Shown in pieces: positions 1-8,299 of a stretch of DNA of 19,371 nt (positions are counted from its first letter, which is position 1; every line of letters starts with the position of its first letter). A program made the translations under genes and the position numbers. The notes beneath the pieces are model-generated. The model saw only the letters and a list, made by a program, of their open reading frames with translations. It was not told where the DNA came from and did no database searches. Source of the stretch: JAHDNZ01 sp036721855 (GTDB lineage Bacteria > Bacillota > DTU065). The stretch is from contig DAIMKF010000033.1 of the NCBI GenBank assembly GCA_036721855.1, positions 1 through 19,371 on the forward strand. Direction: 5' to 3'.

Positions 1-53
1 GGTGACATTTTATCAGAATAAGTTCAACATGACATTATCACAGAATAACTACA
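1..53 (+). repeat. 53-bp dispersed repeat, copy 1 (IS-end-like)
   Basis: This stretch matches 13816-13868 at 52 of 53 positions in the same orientation; the only difference is C here and T there at repeat position 41. It contains two related 19-base subunits, at 3-21 and 30-48, both starting TGACATT and ending CAGAATAA. Tandem TGACATT-type motifs of this kind are typical of transposase-binding ends of insertion sequences (I suspect IS21-like), but no transposase lies beside it. It may continue left of the window. The repeat is seen directly; the IS origin is inference. Confidence 0.75.
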
Positions 54-71
54 CAAACAGTAAACAAACAC

Positions 72-101
72 TTGACCAATCTTAACGACCTGGTTTATAA
101 T
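72..101 (+). promoter_or_regulatory. Sigma-A-type promoter for tRNA-Leu
   Basis: A -35 box TTGACC (72-77) and a perfect -10 box TATAAT (96-101) are separated by 18 bases, and the tRNA gene starts 55 bases downstream. This is a near-consensus vegetative promoter, as expected for a stable RNA. It could also feed trigger factor if the weak terminator after the tRNA is read through. Confidence 0.7.
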
Positions 102-155
102 CACTTTGTTAAGGAATATAGCTTTTTTGCAAAAAGGGCATCTTCTTAAAGGCTT

Positions 156-241
156 GCGGACGTGGCGGAATTGGCAGACGCGCTAGACTTAGGATCTAGT
201 GGATCACCTCCGTGGGGGTTCAAATCCCCCCGTCCGCACCA
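156..241 (+). tRNA. tRNA-Leu (anticodon UAG)
   Basis: The gene folds as a class II tRNA. The acceptor stem GCGGACG (156-162) pairs with CGTCCGC (231-237), the discriminator is A238, and CCA (239-241) is encoded in the DNA. The anticodon stem CTAGA/TCTAG (183-187, 195-199) encloses loop 188-194 with anticodon TAG at 190-192, reading CUN leucine codons. A long variable arm (about 200-213) is present, as expected for leucine. The T arm is GGGGG/CCCCC around TTCAAAT (219-225). It sits just upstream of tig. Confidence 0.97.
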
Positions 242-254
242 TATTATCTCACCC

Positions 255-280
255 CTCGGCTATTACCGAGCATTTTTTTT
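255..280 (+). terminator. Weak intrinsic terminator after tRNA-Leu
   Basis: CTCGG (255-259) pairs with CCGAG (266-270) around a 6-base loop, followed by a run of eight T (273-280). The stem is only 5 bp, so termination may be partial and some transcripts may continue into trigger factor. I found no convincing separate promoter for tig between here and its ribosome binding site. Confidence 0.55.
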
Positions 281-339
281 AAGTTGGCATTTTACTTTGC
301 TTATACAGGCACTATATGGTATATGGGGAGGATATTGTT

Positions 340-1662
340 TTGAATAGTCTTATTGAAAAAAAAGAGGGTGGCAGGGTTACCCTCAAAGTTACCATCCCTG
401 CTAGAGAATTTACAAGTATATTTGAAGAAGCAGTTAAAAAAACAGCTAGAGAACATAATTTTCCCGGCTTTAGAAAGGGTCATGCACCCAAACCAATAGT
501 CATTGCTCGCTTAGGTGAAACGTATATTTTAACTGAAGCAGCTACGTTAGCTATTAGTAAAACATATATTGAGGCTATTAAGGAAAATAGCATTCAACCC
601 TTTGGTGATCCTGAATATGATATAGTACAAATAGAAGCAGACAAGGATTTTATCTATACTATTAATGTTGATGTTCTACCAGAGGTTAAACTACCTGAGT
701 ATAAAGGTCTAAAGGCAGTAAAAAAAGTACGTAAAGTTACCGATAAGGATATCGAAAATGTCCTCCTTGAGATGCAAAAACACAATGCTCAACTAATAGC
801 AATTGAGGATAGAAATGTTGTCGAAAACGGTGATTATATTCTGTTCGATTTCAAGGGCTTTATAGATGATGAGCCATTTGAAGGCGGAGCTTCTGTAAAC
901 TATACCTTAAAAATCGGCAGCAACTCATTTATTCCAGGTTTTGAAGACCAGTTAATTGGGAAAAAGATAGGTGAGGATGAAGAAGTAAAAGTGACTTTCC
1001 CGGCTGATTATCATCAGGAAACCTTAGCCGGCAAAGAGGCTGTTTTTGAGGTCAATATTAAAGAGATCAAAAGAGAAGAGCTGCCGGCTATAGATGATGA
1101 ATTAGCTAAGGATGTCAGTGAATACGAGACCCTTTCTGAACTCAAAGGAAAAATAAAAGCCGATTTGGAAGAAGCTGCGGAAAAGAAGGCTACCGAGGAG
1201 CTTGAAGATGAGCTTTTAGACAAAGTAGTTTCTGCAGCTGAATTTGAGGTTCCACCTACAATGGTAGAGATCCAACTCAAGCATGTATTCCAAGAATTTA
1301 AATCCCAGGTTGAATATCATGGAATCAGCTGGGAATCCTATTTAGAGCATTCTGAAAAAAGCGAAGACGATCTTAGAGAAGGTTTTAGGGAAAAAGCACT
1401 TAAAGTTGTCAGAAATTATTTTGTTATAAAAGAGATTGCCGAAAAAGAAAACATTGTTGTAACCGATGCGGATTTAGACCAAAAATATGCACAACTCGCT
1501 GTCGATTACCAAGTAGCAAAAGACATGCTACGTGATTATTATGAGAAGAATAATCACGTAGATGATTTAGCTTATAATTTAACAGTACAAAAAACGCTCC
1601 GGTTTTTAGTGGATAATGCCACAGTCGAGGAAGAAGAGCAAGACTCTGAGAGTAACGACTAG
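340..1662 (+). CDS. tig: Trigger factor (ribosome-associated chaperone, PPIase)
   Basis: Trigger factor docks at the ribosome exit tunnel and shields nascent chains; its middle domain is an FKBP-type prolyl isomerase. The ribosome-binding signature GFRKGHAPK lies at residues 43-51, the same position as in E. coli trigger factor. The FKBP domain spans roughly residues 150-240 and the helical C-terminal chaperone domain about 250-430, with an acidic tail. I chose TTG at 340 (440 residues) because GGGGAGG at 325-331 sits 8 bases upstream and the protein then starts MNSLIEKKEGG, near the usual family start; ATG at 316 is in frame but lies upstream of that site and lacks a good one of its own. It is followed after 44 bases by clpX. 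Identification is secure; the start is fairly secure. Confidence 0.95.
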   Translation: MNSLIEKKEGGRVTLKVTIPAREFTSIFEEAVKKTAREHNFPGFRKGHAPKPIVIARLGETYILTEAATLAISKTYIEAIKENSIQPFGDPEYDIVQIEADKDFIYTINVDVLPEVKLPEYKGLKAVKKVRKVTDKDIENVLLEMQKHNAQLIAIEDRNVVENGDYILFDFKGFIDDEPFEGGASVNYTLKIGSNSFIPGFEDQLIGKKIGEDEEVKVTFPADYHQETLAGKEAVFEVNIKEIKREELPAIDDELAKDVSEYETLSELKGKIKADLEEAAEKKATEELEDELLDKVVSAAEFEVPPTMVEIQLKHVFQEFKSQVEYHGISWESYLEHSEKSEDDLREGFREKALKVVRNYFVIKEIAEKENIVVTDADLDQKYAQLAVDYQVAKDMLRDYYEKNNHVDDLAYNLTVQKTLRFLVDNATVEEEEQDSESND

Positions 1663-1706
1663 GGGTAAGACGATAACCGAAACCGGAAACAGTGGGGTGA
1701 AAAAAT

Positions 1707-2954
1707 ATGCCCAAATATAGTGATGAAAAAAGTCAGCTTAAATGTTCTTTTTGTGGTAAAACACAAGAACAAGTTAAAAAGTTAATCGCAGGTCCCGGTG
1801 TCTATATCTGTACCGATTGTATTGAGCTTTGCAATGAGATCATTGAAGAAGATTTTGCCGATGAACTAGATACCGATCTGGAGTCTATTCCTAAGCCTAA
1901 GGATATTAAAGCTATTCTCGATGACTATGTCATCGGTCAAGAGCAGGCTAAAAGAATCTTGGCAGTTGCTGTTTATAATCACTATAAACGTATCAGTTAT
2001 TCTTCCAGAAATGATGATGTTGAGCTGCAAAAAAGCAATATCTTACTCTTAGGACCCACTGGATCGGGTAAAACTCTTTTAGCTCAAACATTGGCAAAAA
2101 TCCTCAATGTACCATTTGCTATTGCCGATGCTACAACTTTGACTGAAGCAGGCTATGTTGGTGAAGATGTGGAGAATATCTTGCTAAGACTCATTCAAGC
2201 AGCTGATTATGATATAGATCGGGCCGAAAAAGGCATTGTCTATATCGATGAAATAGACAAGATTGCCCGTAAGTCCGATAACCCATCAATAACACGTGAT
2301 GTTTCCGGTGAGGGGGTCCAGCAGGCACTGCTTAAGATCCTTGAAGGTACGGTATCAAATGTACCACCTCAAGGTGGTAGGAAACATCCTCATCAGGAAT
2401 TTATCCAAATCGATACCACTAATATCCTCTTTATCTGCGGGGGAGCTTTCGACGGCTTAGAGAAGATCATTGAAAAACGCATTGGCAAAAGAGGACTGGG
2501 CTTTGGTGCTACAGTAAAGAGCAGTGATGAAAAAGCAATCGGTGAGATTCTAAGAAAGATTATGCCCGAAGACCTCCTTAGGTATGGTTTGATCCCTGAA
2601 TTTGTAGGCCGTGTACCTATTCTTTGCACCCTCGATGCTCTCGATGAAGAATCTTTAGTTCGTATTTTAACCGAACCTAAAAATGCCCTGGTTAAACAGT
2701 ATCAAAAACTGCTAGAGCTTGATAATGTAAAATTGCAGTTTGAAGATGCGGCACTTATTGCTATAGCTAAAAAAGCGATTGAAAGAAAAACCGGAGCAAG
2801 AGGTCTAAGGTCAATTTTTGAAGAGATTATGTTGGATCTCATGTTTGAAGTTCCATCGGAAGAAAGCATAAAAACGGTTCGCATTACAGAAGAAGCTGTT
2901 AAAAATGGTTCAAAACCTCTTTTGTCTAAAAGTCATAAAGAAGAGACAGCTTAA
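1707..2954 (+). CDS. clpX: ATP-dependent Clp protease ATP-binding subunit ClpX
   Basis: ClpX is the hexameric AAA+ unfoldase that feeds substrates to the ClpP peptidase in the cytoplasm. The N-terminal zinc-binding domain has Cys13, Cys16, Cys35 and Cys38. Walker A GPTGSGKT is at residues 116-123, Walker B VYIDEIDK at 178-185, the pore loop GYVG follows Walker A by about 30 residues, and the sensor/arginine-finger region reads GLIPEFVGR. Length (415) is normal. The ClpP-docking loop, usually IGF, reads LGF at 264-266, a conservative change. The ribosome binding site is a GGGGTGA-type sequence just before the ATG. It lies directly after tig with no clpP in between, unlike the common clostridial order tig-clpP-clpX. 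A strong terminator follows. Confidence 0.97.
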   Translation: MPKYSDEKSQLKCSFCGKTQEQVKKLIAGPGVYICTDCIELCNEIIEEDFADELDTDLESIPKPKDIKAILDDYVIGQEQAKRILAVAVYNHYKRISYSSRNDDVELQKSNILLLGPTGSGKTLLAQTLAKILNVPFAIADATTLTEAGYVGEDVENILLRLIQAADYDIDRAEKGIVYIDEIDKIARKSDNPSITRDVSGEGVQQALLKILEGTVSNVPPQGGRKHPHQEFIQIDTTNILFICGGAFDGLEKIIEKRIGKRGLGFGATVKSSDEKAIGEILRKIMPEDLLRYGLIPEFVGRVPILCTLDALDEESLVRILTEPKNALVKQYQKLLELDNVKLQFEDAALIAIAKKAIERKTGARGLRSIFEEIMLDLMFEVPSEESIKTVRITEEAVKNGSKPLLSKSHKEETA

Positions 2955-2978
2955 ATTAACTCTGAAACTTTCTGGCAA

Positions 2979-3007
2979 AACAAGCTCCCTGAAGGGGAGC
3001 TTGTTTT
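2979..3007 (+). terminator. Intrinsic terminator after clpX
   Basis: An 11-bp perfect stem, AACAAGCTCCC (2979-2989) with GGGAGCTTGTT (2995-3005), has a 5-base loop and runs into a short T-rich tail. It ends the tig-clpX unit 25 bases past the clpX stop, so lonB needs its own promoter or read-through. Confidence 0.85.
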
Positions 3008-3046
3008 ATGATTAAACGTTACAAGGTTAAAGGCATGAGGCATGGA

Positions 3047-3070
3047 TATACTAACAAAGTAGTTAGTATA
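3047..3070. promoter_or_regulatory. Perfect palindrome upstream of lonB (candidate operator)
   Basis: TATACTAAC (3047-3055) and GTTAGTATA (3062-3070) are exact inverted copies separated by 6 bases. The right arm abuts the lonB ribosome binding site AAGGAGG (3071-3077), and the left arm begins with TATACT, which could serve as a -10 box, though no good -35 box lies at the right distance. It does not match the CIRCE or CtsR operator consensus. It could be a repressor operator or an mRNA hairpin limiting lonB translation. The palindrome is seen; the function is inferred. Confidence 0.55.
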
Positions 3071-3084
3071 AAGGAGGTTTGCCG

Positions 3085-4776
3085 ATGAATGCCTTGGTTC
3101 AATTTTTAATTATTATAAGCATGCTCTTTTCCATTATTATTGGCATTTACTTTTGGAACTTGTTAAAAAACCAACAAGGGACTAAAACAGCCGTAGAAAA
3201 AGAAAGTCAAAAAGAGATGGATAAGTTGCAACAGTTAAGAGCCATCTCTCTTTCCGAACCATTGTCAGAGAAGACCAGACCGGCACATTTTCGTGATCTT
3301 GTGGGACAGGAAGATGGTCTTAGAGCTCTAAGAGCGGCTTTATTTGGACCCAATCCTCAGCATGTGATAATCTATGGACCTCCCGGTGTCGGTAAAACCG
3401 CTGCGGCAAGAGTAGTGTTGGCAGAAGCTAAATATTCCCCGAATACGCCGTTTAGAAGGGAGGCTACTTTTGTTGAAATAGATGCCACCACAGCCCGTTT
3501 TGATGATCGAGGTATAGCGGATCCTCTTATGGGTTCAGTCCACGATCCCATTTACCAGGGTGCCGGACCTCTAGGTATAGCCGGGATTCCCCAGCCCAAA
3601 CCAGGAGCAGTTACCAAAGCTCATGGCGGGATACTTTTTCTTGACGAAATCGGCGAGTTGCATTCCATACAAATGAACCGGCTGTTAAAAGTGTTAGAAG
3701 ATCGCAGAGTCTTTTTAGAGAGTGCTTATTATTCTCCGGATAATCGTAGTATTCCGGAACATATTCATGATATATTTAAAAACGGACTACCGGCAGATTT
3801 TAGACTCGTTGGAGCTACCACTAGAAGCCCTGAGGAACTACCGCCGGCACTACGTTCTCGTTGCAATGAGATCTTTTTTAGGTCTTTGACAGAAATAGAG
3901 ATCTATAAGATTGCTTCCAATGCGTTAAAAAAGATCGGAGCAACATATGATCCCGAGATTTTAGATATTATTGCCCAATATGCCTACAGTGGACGTGATG
4001 CCGTAAATATGGTTCAAATTGCCGAAGGCTTGGTTATTAGCGAAAGGAGAAACAAAATTTGTCAGGAAGATATGGAATGGGTTGTTAGTTCCGGCCATTA
4101 TTCACCCCGGCTTATGATAAAAATCAGTAACGAAAAACTAGTTGGTGCTGTCAACGGACTAGCAATCTACGGACCACATCTCGGACAAGTTATAGGTATT
4201 GAAACCAGAGTATATCCTGTGGCTAAAGGAGAAGGAAAACTTGTTGTCACTGGAATCGTTGAAGAAGAAGAACTAGGACAGGTGTACGGTCAAAGACTTA
4301 AAAGAAAAAGCATGGCCCGCTCGTCACTGGAAAATGTCCTTACGGTTTTAGGGGCTGTTTTGGATCTTGAACTTTCCGGTTATCACATCCATATTAATTT
4401 TCCGGGCGGCACTCCCATCGACGGTCCGTCAGCAGGACTAGCGTTAGTTGTCTTGCTTTATTCTGCTGTTAAAGGGATACCGGTTGATAACAGTTTGGCT
4501 TTTACAGGTGAGGTTAGTGTAAGAGGTATGGTTCAACCGGTTGGCGGGGTTACGGCTAAAATCGATGCTGCCCTCAGAGCAGGTGTAAAAAAAGTTTATA
4601 TTCCCCAGGACAATTACCAAAGCATTTATGCCAACTATCCCCTTGAGGTCATACCTGTAAAAAGAATTGAAGACCTACTAAATATTGTCTTTGAAAACTT
4701 TTATCCCAAGAGTAATTTAGTGAACAATAAATATTCCACACTTACCGGTAGTTTAGTGGGCAGTGCAAATGGGTAA
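3085..4776 (+). CDS. lonB: ATP-dependent protease LonB (membrane-anchored, Bacillus type)
   Basis: This is a Lon-family protease with AAA+ and serine-lysine peptidase domains in one chain. An N-terminal hydrophobic segment (about residues 3-24) should anchor it in the membrane. Walker A GPPGVGKT is at 98-105 and a Walker B-like FLDEIGEL follows in the ATPase domain. The peptidase domain has the dyad Ser449 (in DGPSAG) and Lys492, 43 residues apart as in other Lon proteases. Length 563 is close to B. subtilis LonB, and there is no long Lon N-domain. In B. subtilis lonB is expressed in the forespore, suggesting a sporulation role here. ATG at 3085 is preferred because AAGGAGG ends 7 bases upstream; the in-frame TTG at 3079 is too close to it. 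lon follows 38 bases later without a terminator between. Confidence 0.94.
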   Translation: MNALVQFLIIISMLFSIIIGIYFWNLLKNQQGTKTAVEKESQKEMDKLQQLRAISLSEPLSEKTRPAHFRDLVGQEDGLRALRAALFGPNPQHVIIYGPPGVGKTAAARVVLAEAKYSPNTPFRREATFVEIDATTARFDDRGIADPLMGSVHDPIYQGAGPLGIAGIPQPKPGAVTKAHGGILFLDEIGELHSIQMNRLLKVLEDRRVFLESAYYSPDNRSIPEHIHDIFKNGLPADFRLVGATTRSPEELPPALRSRCNEIFFRSLTEIEIYKIASNALKKIGATYDPEILDIIAQYAYSGRDAVNMVQIAEGLVISERRNKICQEDMEWVVSSGHYSPRLMIKISNEKLVGAVNGLAIYGPHLGQVIGIETRVYPVAKGEGKLVVTGIVEEEELGQVYGQRLKRKSMARSSLENVLTVLGAVLDLELSGYHIHINFPGGTPIDGPSAGLALVVLLYSAVKGIPVDNSLAFTGEVSVRGMVQPVGGVTAKIDAALRAGVKKVYIPQDNYQSIYANYPLEVIPVKRIEDLLNIVFENFYPKSNLVNNKYSTLTGSLVGSANG

Positions 4777-4814
4777 GTTAGCTTTAGATTTTAATTAAAT
4801 GGGAGGTGGCAGTT

Positions 4815-7172
4815 ATGCAAAAAGAGTTGCATCTCCAAAACCGAAAAGATAAAGAAAAACAAGTAGCCGCCTTAAAAGAGACTTGGCCTTTAATGCCGTT
4901 AAGAGGTATGTTAGTCTATCCCGGCATGGTAACTCCTTTGGAGGTAGGACGGGAAGGATCTATAAATGCCTTGGAAAAAGCAATGGTAGAAGATCGGATC
5001 TTAGTACTTGCTGCCCAAAAAGAAGCTCGGGTTAAAGATCCTGATGTTGATGATATATATACTATCGGCACACTAGTAGAAATTAAACAACTTCTTAAGC
5101 TACCTGAAGGCCATATCCGTATTTTAGTTGAAGGTATTAGCAGGGTAAAGATTTTGCAGGTTATCCAGAAAGAACCTTTCTATATAGTCGAGGCTAGTGT
5201 TATTGAGATCAGCGAATATACTGATAAAGAAACACTTGCTTTGATGCGTTCAGCCACAACTTTGTTCGAAAAATATGTTAAACTCTCCAAAAAACTACCC
5301 TTAGAGGTAGTGGCATCTTTAGAAGATATTGAAGAGCCGGGGAAACTTGCCGATAGTATCGCGGCACAACTTTCTATTCGTATTGAGGACAAGCAGCAGC
5401 TCTTGGAGATTAACAATAGTAAAGAGCGGTTAGAGTTTCTTAGCATAATTCTTTCACGGGAGATGGAAATTCTCGAGCTCGAAAAGAATATTTCCAATCG
5501 GGTTAGGCGTCAAATGGATAAAAGTCAACGCGATTACTATCTCCGAGAACAGCTAAGAGCAATAAGGCAAGAACTTGGTGAAGATGATGACAAAACTGAA
5601 GAGATCGACGAGTACAGAGAAAAGATTGCCAAATTAGGCTTAAGCCCGGAGACTAAAGAGAAAGCTTTAAAAGAGGTCTCACGCTTGGAAAAGATGCCTC
5701 CCGGGGTAGCTGAATCTGTAGTCGTGCGCAACTACCTAGACTGGATTATCTCTCTACCTTGGAAGACTGAGACTAAAGATGCAATAGACATTAATAAAGC
5801 CGAAGCGATTCTTGACGCAGATCACTATGGACTTAAAAAAGTGAAAGAAAGAATCTTGGAATTTCTGGCAGTCAGGAAACTTACCAAAAGTATGAAAGGT
5901 CCGATTCTTTGCCTGGTTGGTCCCCCTGGTGTTGGTAAAACTTCTCTGGCCCAATCGGTGGCAAGAGCATTAAACCGCAAATTTGTACGCTTTTCTCTGG
6001 GTGGAGTCAGAGACGAAGCGGAGATTAGAGGACATCGCAGAACTTATGTGGGAGCACTTCCCGGTAAAATCATTCAATCAATGCGTGATGCCAAATCAAA
6101 AAACCCGGTTTTACTCTTAGATGAAGTAGACAAGATGTCTTCCGATTTTAGGGGCGATCCCGCCTCCGCTCTTCTTGAAGTACTTGATCCCGAGCAAAAC
6201 AACTCTTTTCAAGATCATTACCTGGAAGTCCCTTTTGATCTTTCACGGGTAATGTTTATTACAACCGCCAATAATGCCGAAACAATACCACAGCCTCTGT
6301 TAGATAGAATGGAGGTAATAACTCTTCCCGGTTACACTGAACCGGAAAAGATGGAGATTGCTCTTTTGCATCTGATGCCAAAGCAGCTGGAGGCCCACGG
6401 TTTAACTCCCGAGGATGTTCAGATTTCCAAAACAGCGGTTTTGGCCATTATCAGAGAGTACACTAGAGAAGCCGGAGTTAGAAATTTAGAGAGAAATTTA
6501 GCCAGTCTCTATCGCAAAGCGGCCAAAGAGATTGTCTCTGGCAAGAAAAAACCAATAAAGATCAGTTCGTCTAATATCCAAAGATATTTAGGGGTCTCAC
6601 GCTATACTTTTGGTATAGCAGAGACTACAGATAAGATTGGTGTTGCCACAGGTCTTGTTTGGACTCCTGTAGGGGGAGATATTGTCTCCATTGAAGTGAG
6701 TGTTGTTCCCGGTAAAGGCGAACTCACCCTGACAGGGAAGCTCGGCGATGTTATGAAAGAATCTGCTCAGGCAGCTCTTAGTTATATACGTTCAAGAGCC
6801 AAAGAACTAGCTATAGATTCCGATTTTCATGAAAAGACCGATCTTCATATCCATGTTCCTGAAGGAGCAGTTCCCAAAGAAGGTCCATCAGCAGGTATAA
6901 CAATGGCTACAGCTTTAGTTTCCGCCCTTACCAATAAGCCTGTTCGCTGGGATCTTGCTATGACAGGAGAGATTACTCTGCGGGGCAGAGTCCTGCCAAT
7001 AGGTGGTCTTAAAGAGAAGCTTCTGGGTGCTCAACGTGCAGGTATAAAAACTGTTCTAATACCTAAGGATAACGAGAAAGAGATCAAAGAAGTTCCCAAA
7101 GAAATAACTAAAGGACTGATTATAATTCCGGTAGCACATATGGACGAGGTTTTAGAACAGGCTTTAAGATAA
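4815..7172 (+). CDS. lon: ATP-dependent protease La (LonA)
   Basis: Lon degrades misfolded and selected regulatory proteins in the cytoplasm. Residues up to about 210 form the LAN/Lon N-domain (starting near WPLMPLRGMLVYPGM), followed by a helical linker, the AAA+ module with Walker A GPPGVGKT at 369-376 and Walker B LLLDEVDK, then the peptidase domain with Ser692 (EGPSAG) and Lys735 (GGLKEK), the correct 43-residue spacing for the catalytic dyad. Total length 785 is typical. ATG at 4815 is chosen because GGGAGG (4801-4806) lies 8 bases before it; an in-frame GTG at 4806 overlaps that site. It probably shares a transcript with lonB. Its stop codon is embedded in the terminator stem. engB (ysxC), which often follows lon, is absent here. 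Confidence 0.97.
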   Translation: MQKELHLQNRKDKEKQVAALKETWPLMPLRGMLVYPGMVTPLEVGREGSINALEKAMVEDRILVLAAQKEARVKDPDVDDIYTIGTLVEIKQLLKLPEGHIRILVEGISRVKILQVIQKEPFYIVEASVIEISEYTDKETLALMRSATTLFEKYVKLSKKLPLEVVASLEDIEEPGKLADSIAAQLSIRIEDKQQLLEINNSKERLEFLSIILSREMEILELEKNISNRVRRQMDKSQRDYYLREQLRAIRQELGEDDDKTEEIDEYREKIAKLGLSPETKEKALKEVSRLEKMPPGVAESVVVRNYLDWIISLPWKTETKDAIDINKAEAILDADHYGLKKVKERILEFLAVRKLTKSMKGPILCLVGPPGVGKTSLAQSVARALNRKFVRFSLGGVRDEAEIRGHRRTYVGALPGKIIQSMRDAKSKNPVLLLDEVDKMSSDFRGDPASALLEVLDPEQNNSFQDHYLEVPFDLSRVMFITTANNAETIPQPLLDRMEVITLPGYTEPEKMEIALLHLMPKQLEAHGLTPEDVQISKTAVLAIIREYTREAGVRNLERNLASLYRKAAKEIVSGKKKPIKISSSNIQRYLGVSRYTFGIAETTDKIGVATGLVWTPVGGDIVSIEVSVVPGKGELTLTGKLGDVMKESAQAALSYIRSRAKELAIDSDFHEKTDLHIHVPEGAVPKEGPSAGITMATALVSALTNKPVRWDLAMTGEITLRGRVLPIGGLKEKLLGAQRAGIKTVLIPKDNEKEIKEVPKEITKGLIIIPVAHMDEVLEQALR

Positions 7173-7208
7173 AAAACCACCCTGGGTTTTTGCTCAGGGT
7201 GGTTTTTT
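7171..7208. terminator. Bidirectional terminator between lon and sfsA
   Basis: A perfect 14-bp stem, AAAAAACCACCCTG (7171-7184) with CAGGGTGGTTTTTT (7195-7208), closes a 10-base loop. The A tract on the left and T tract on the right make it work on both strands, so it can end lonB-lon and also the convergent minus-strand sfsA transcript, whose stop is about 90 bases away. Confidence 0.9.
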
Positions 7209-7297
7209 ATCTTATGTTAATATTTAAAGATGGACTGCCTTTTAATATTACGCCAAAACAACAGACCTAAAACAGGCAGCAGACAAGCCAAAAAAGG

Positions 7298-8158
7298 TCA
7301 GATGTTTACAGGAACACAGGTTTCGAGGGTGATGTTGTCTAGAGCTACATTGCACCGCCATGCCCAGACCTCAACTCCTGCCGCTAGTGCGGCAACAAGG
7401 GCGTTAGCAAACTCCGGGTCCATCTTTTCATTTACAGTAAAGCGTAAGGCGTCACTGCACTGTATAATAAAGATAACAATGGCTCTATAGCCTTGGGAAA
7501 CGGCTTCGGTCAATTCAATCAAGTGTCGTTTTCCCCGGATGGTTGGTGCGTCGGGAAACTTGGCTAAGCCATCTTCTACAAGAGTCACGGATTTAACTTC
7601 TACAAGGCAATCCCTGGTATCACCAAGACAAGGAAAACCTTCCAACCCCTTATTACTTAAAAGGTTTTCCTTTTTGTCTTTGTCCCGGATTGAAAGATGG
7701 AAGTCAAAGCGGCTGTTTTTAAATGTGAATTCTCTTGTTATACAAGAGTACCCTAAAAGGTCTGGGAAGAATCCAACCTTTAATGCCTCATACACCAGTT
7801 CATTGGGCAGGCGGGAATCCAGTGAAACCAACAGGCCATTGTGCTCAACTAAAACCAGATCATAAAAGGTCTTCCGTTCTGTAAGGGCTTTGGCCGGGTC
7901 TTTTTTGGGAAAAACTGGCAAAACATAAACCCTGGCATTTGGTATAAGGAGTTCTTTAAGGCGACCGGGATCGGGTAGATGGGCAGTTATCTCATCTCCG
8001 GCATAATCAATACCGTAGATCTGTTCAACATCCAAGCTGAGACGAACTATAGCTAAAAACCTATTAGGTCTGGTAATAAAAGTGGCTTCTACGGGCACTA
8101 GTTTTCTTAAAAATACCGGCTTTGGCCAAGGGGAGGCATCTTTTTGGTATTGATTCAT
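7298..8158 (-). CDS. sfsA: SfsA family protein
   Basis: SfsA (sugar fermentation stimulation protein) was named from E. coli maltose metabolism effects; its fold belongs to the PD-(D/E)XK nuclease-like group and it binds nucleic acid, but its true role is uncertain. The signature HLPDPGRL is at residues 60-67, SRFDF at 149-153, and the conserved CLVEVKS block at 184-190 is followed by a run ending GKRHLIEL. Asp152, Glu187 and Lys189 fit a nuclease-like active site. At 286 residues it is longer than the usual 230-240: there is an N-terminal extension of roughly 20-30 residues and a lysine-rich insert near 157-183. AAGAGG lies 8 bases before the ATG. The nitroreductase gene lies 141 bases upstream on the same strand; whether they share a transcript is unclear. 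Confidence 0.93.
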   Translation of the reverse strand: MNQYQKDASPWPKPVFLRKLVPVEATFITRPNRFLAIVRLSLDVEQIYGIDYAGDEITAHLPDPGRLKELLIPNARVYVLPVFPKKDPAKALTERKTFYDLVLVEHNGLLVSLDSRLPNELVYEALKVGFFPDLLGYSCITREFTFKNSRFDFHLSIRDKDKKENLLSNKGLEGFPCLGDTRDCLVEVKSVTLVEDGLAKFPDAPTIRGKRHLIELTEAVSQGYRAIVIFIIQCSDALRFTVNEKMDPEFANALVAALAAGVEVWAWRCNVALDNITLETCVPVNI

Positions 8159-8299
8159 AATCGATTCCTCTTTTGCGGTGTACTGGTTAAAAATTATTTA
8201 CAGGGAAAACAAGGATAAGTATTACTTTGGATGTTTTGGAGTAATTAGTTTTGTGCTTACTAAAAAAGCTGCTGCAAAGATAGAGTCCTTGTTACAAGT

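Noticed and set aside
162..347. Open frame over the tRNA-Leu gene
   Set aside because: It coincides with a complete tRNA fold and has no ribosome binding site.
7230..7490. Plus-strand frame overlapping the end of sfsA
   Set aside because: It is antisense to a well-conserved SfsA coding region and has no ribosome binding site.
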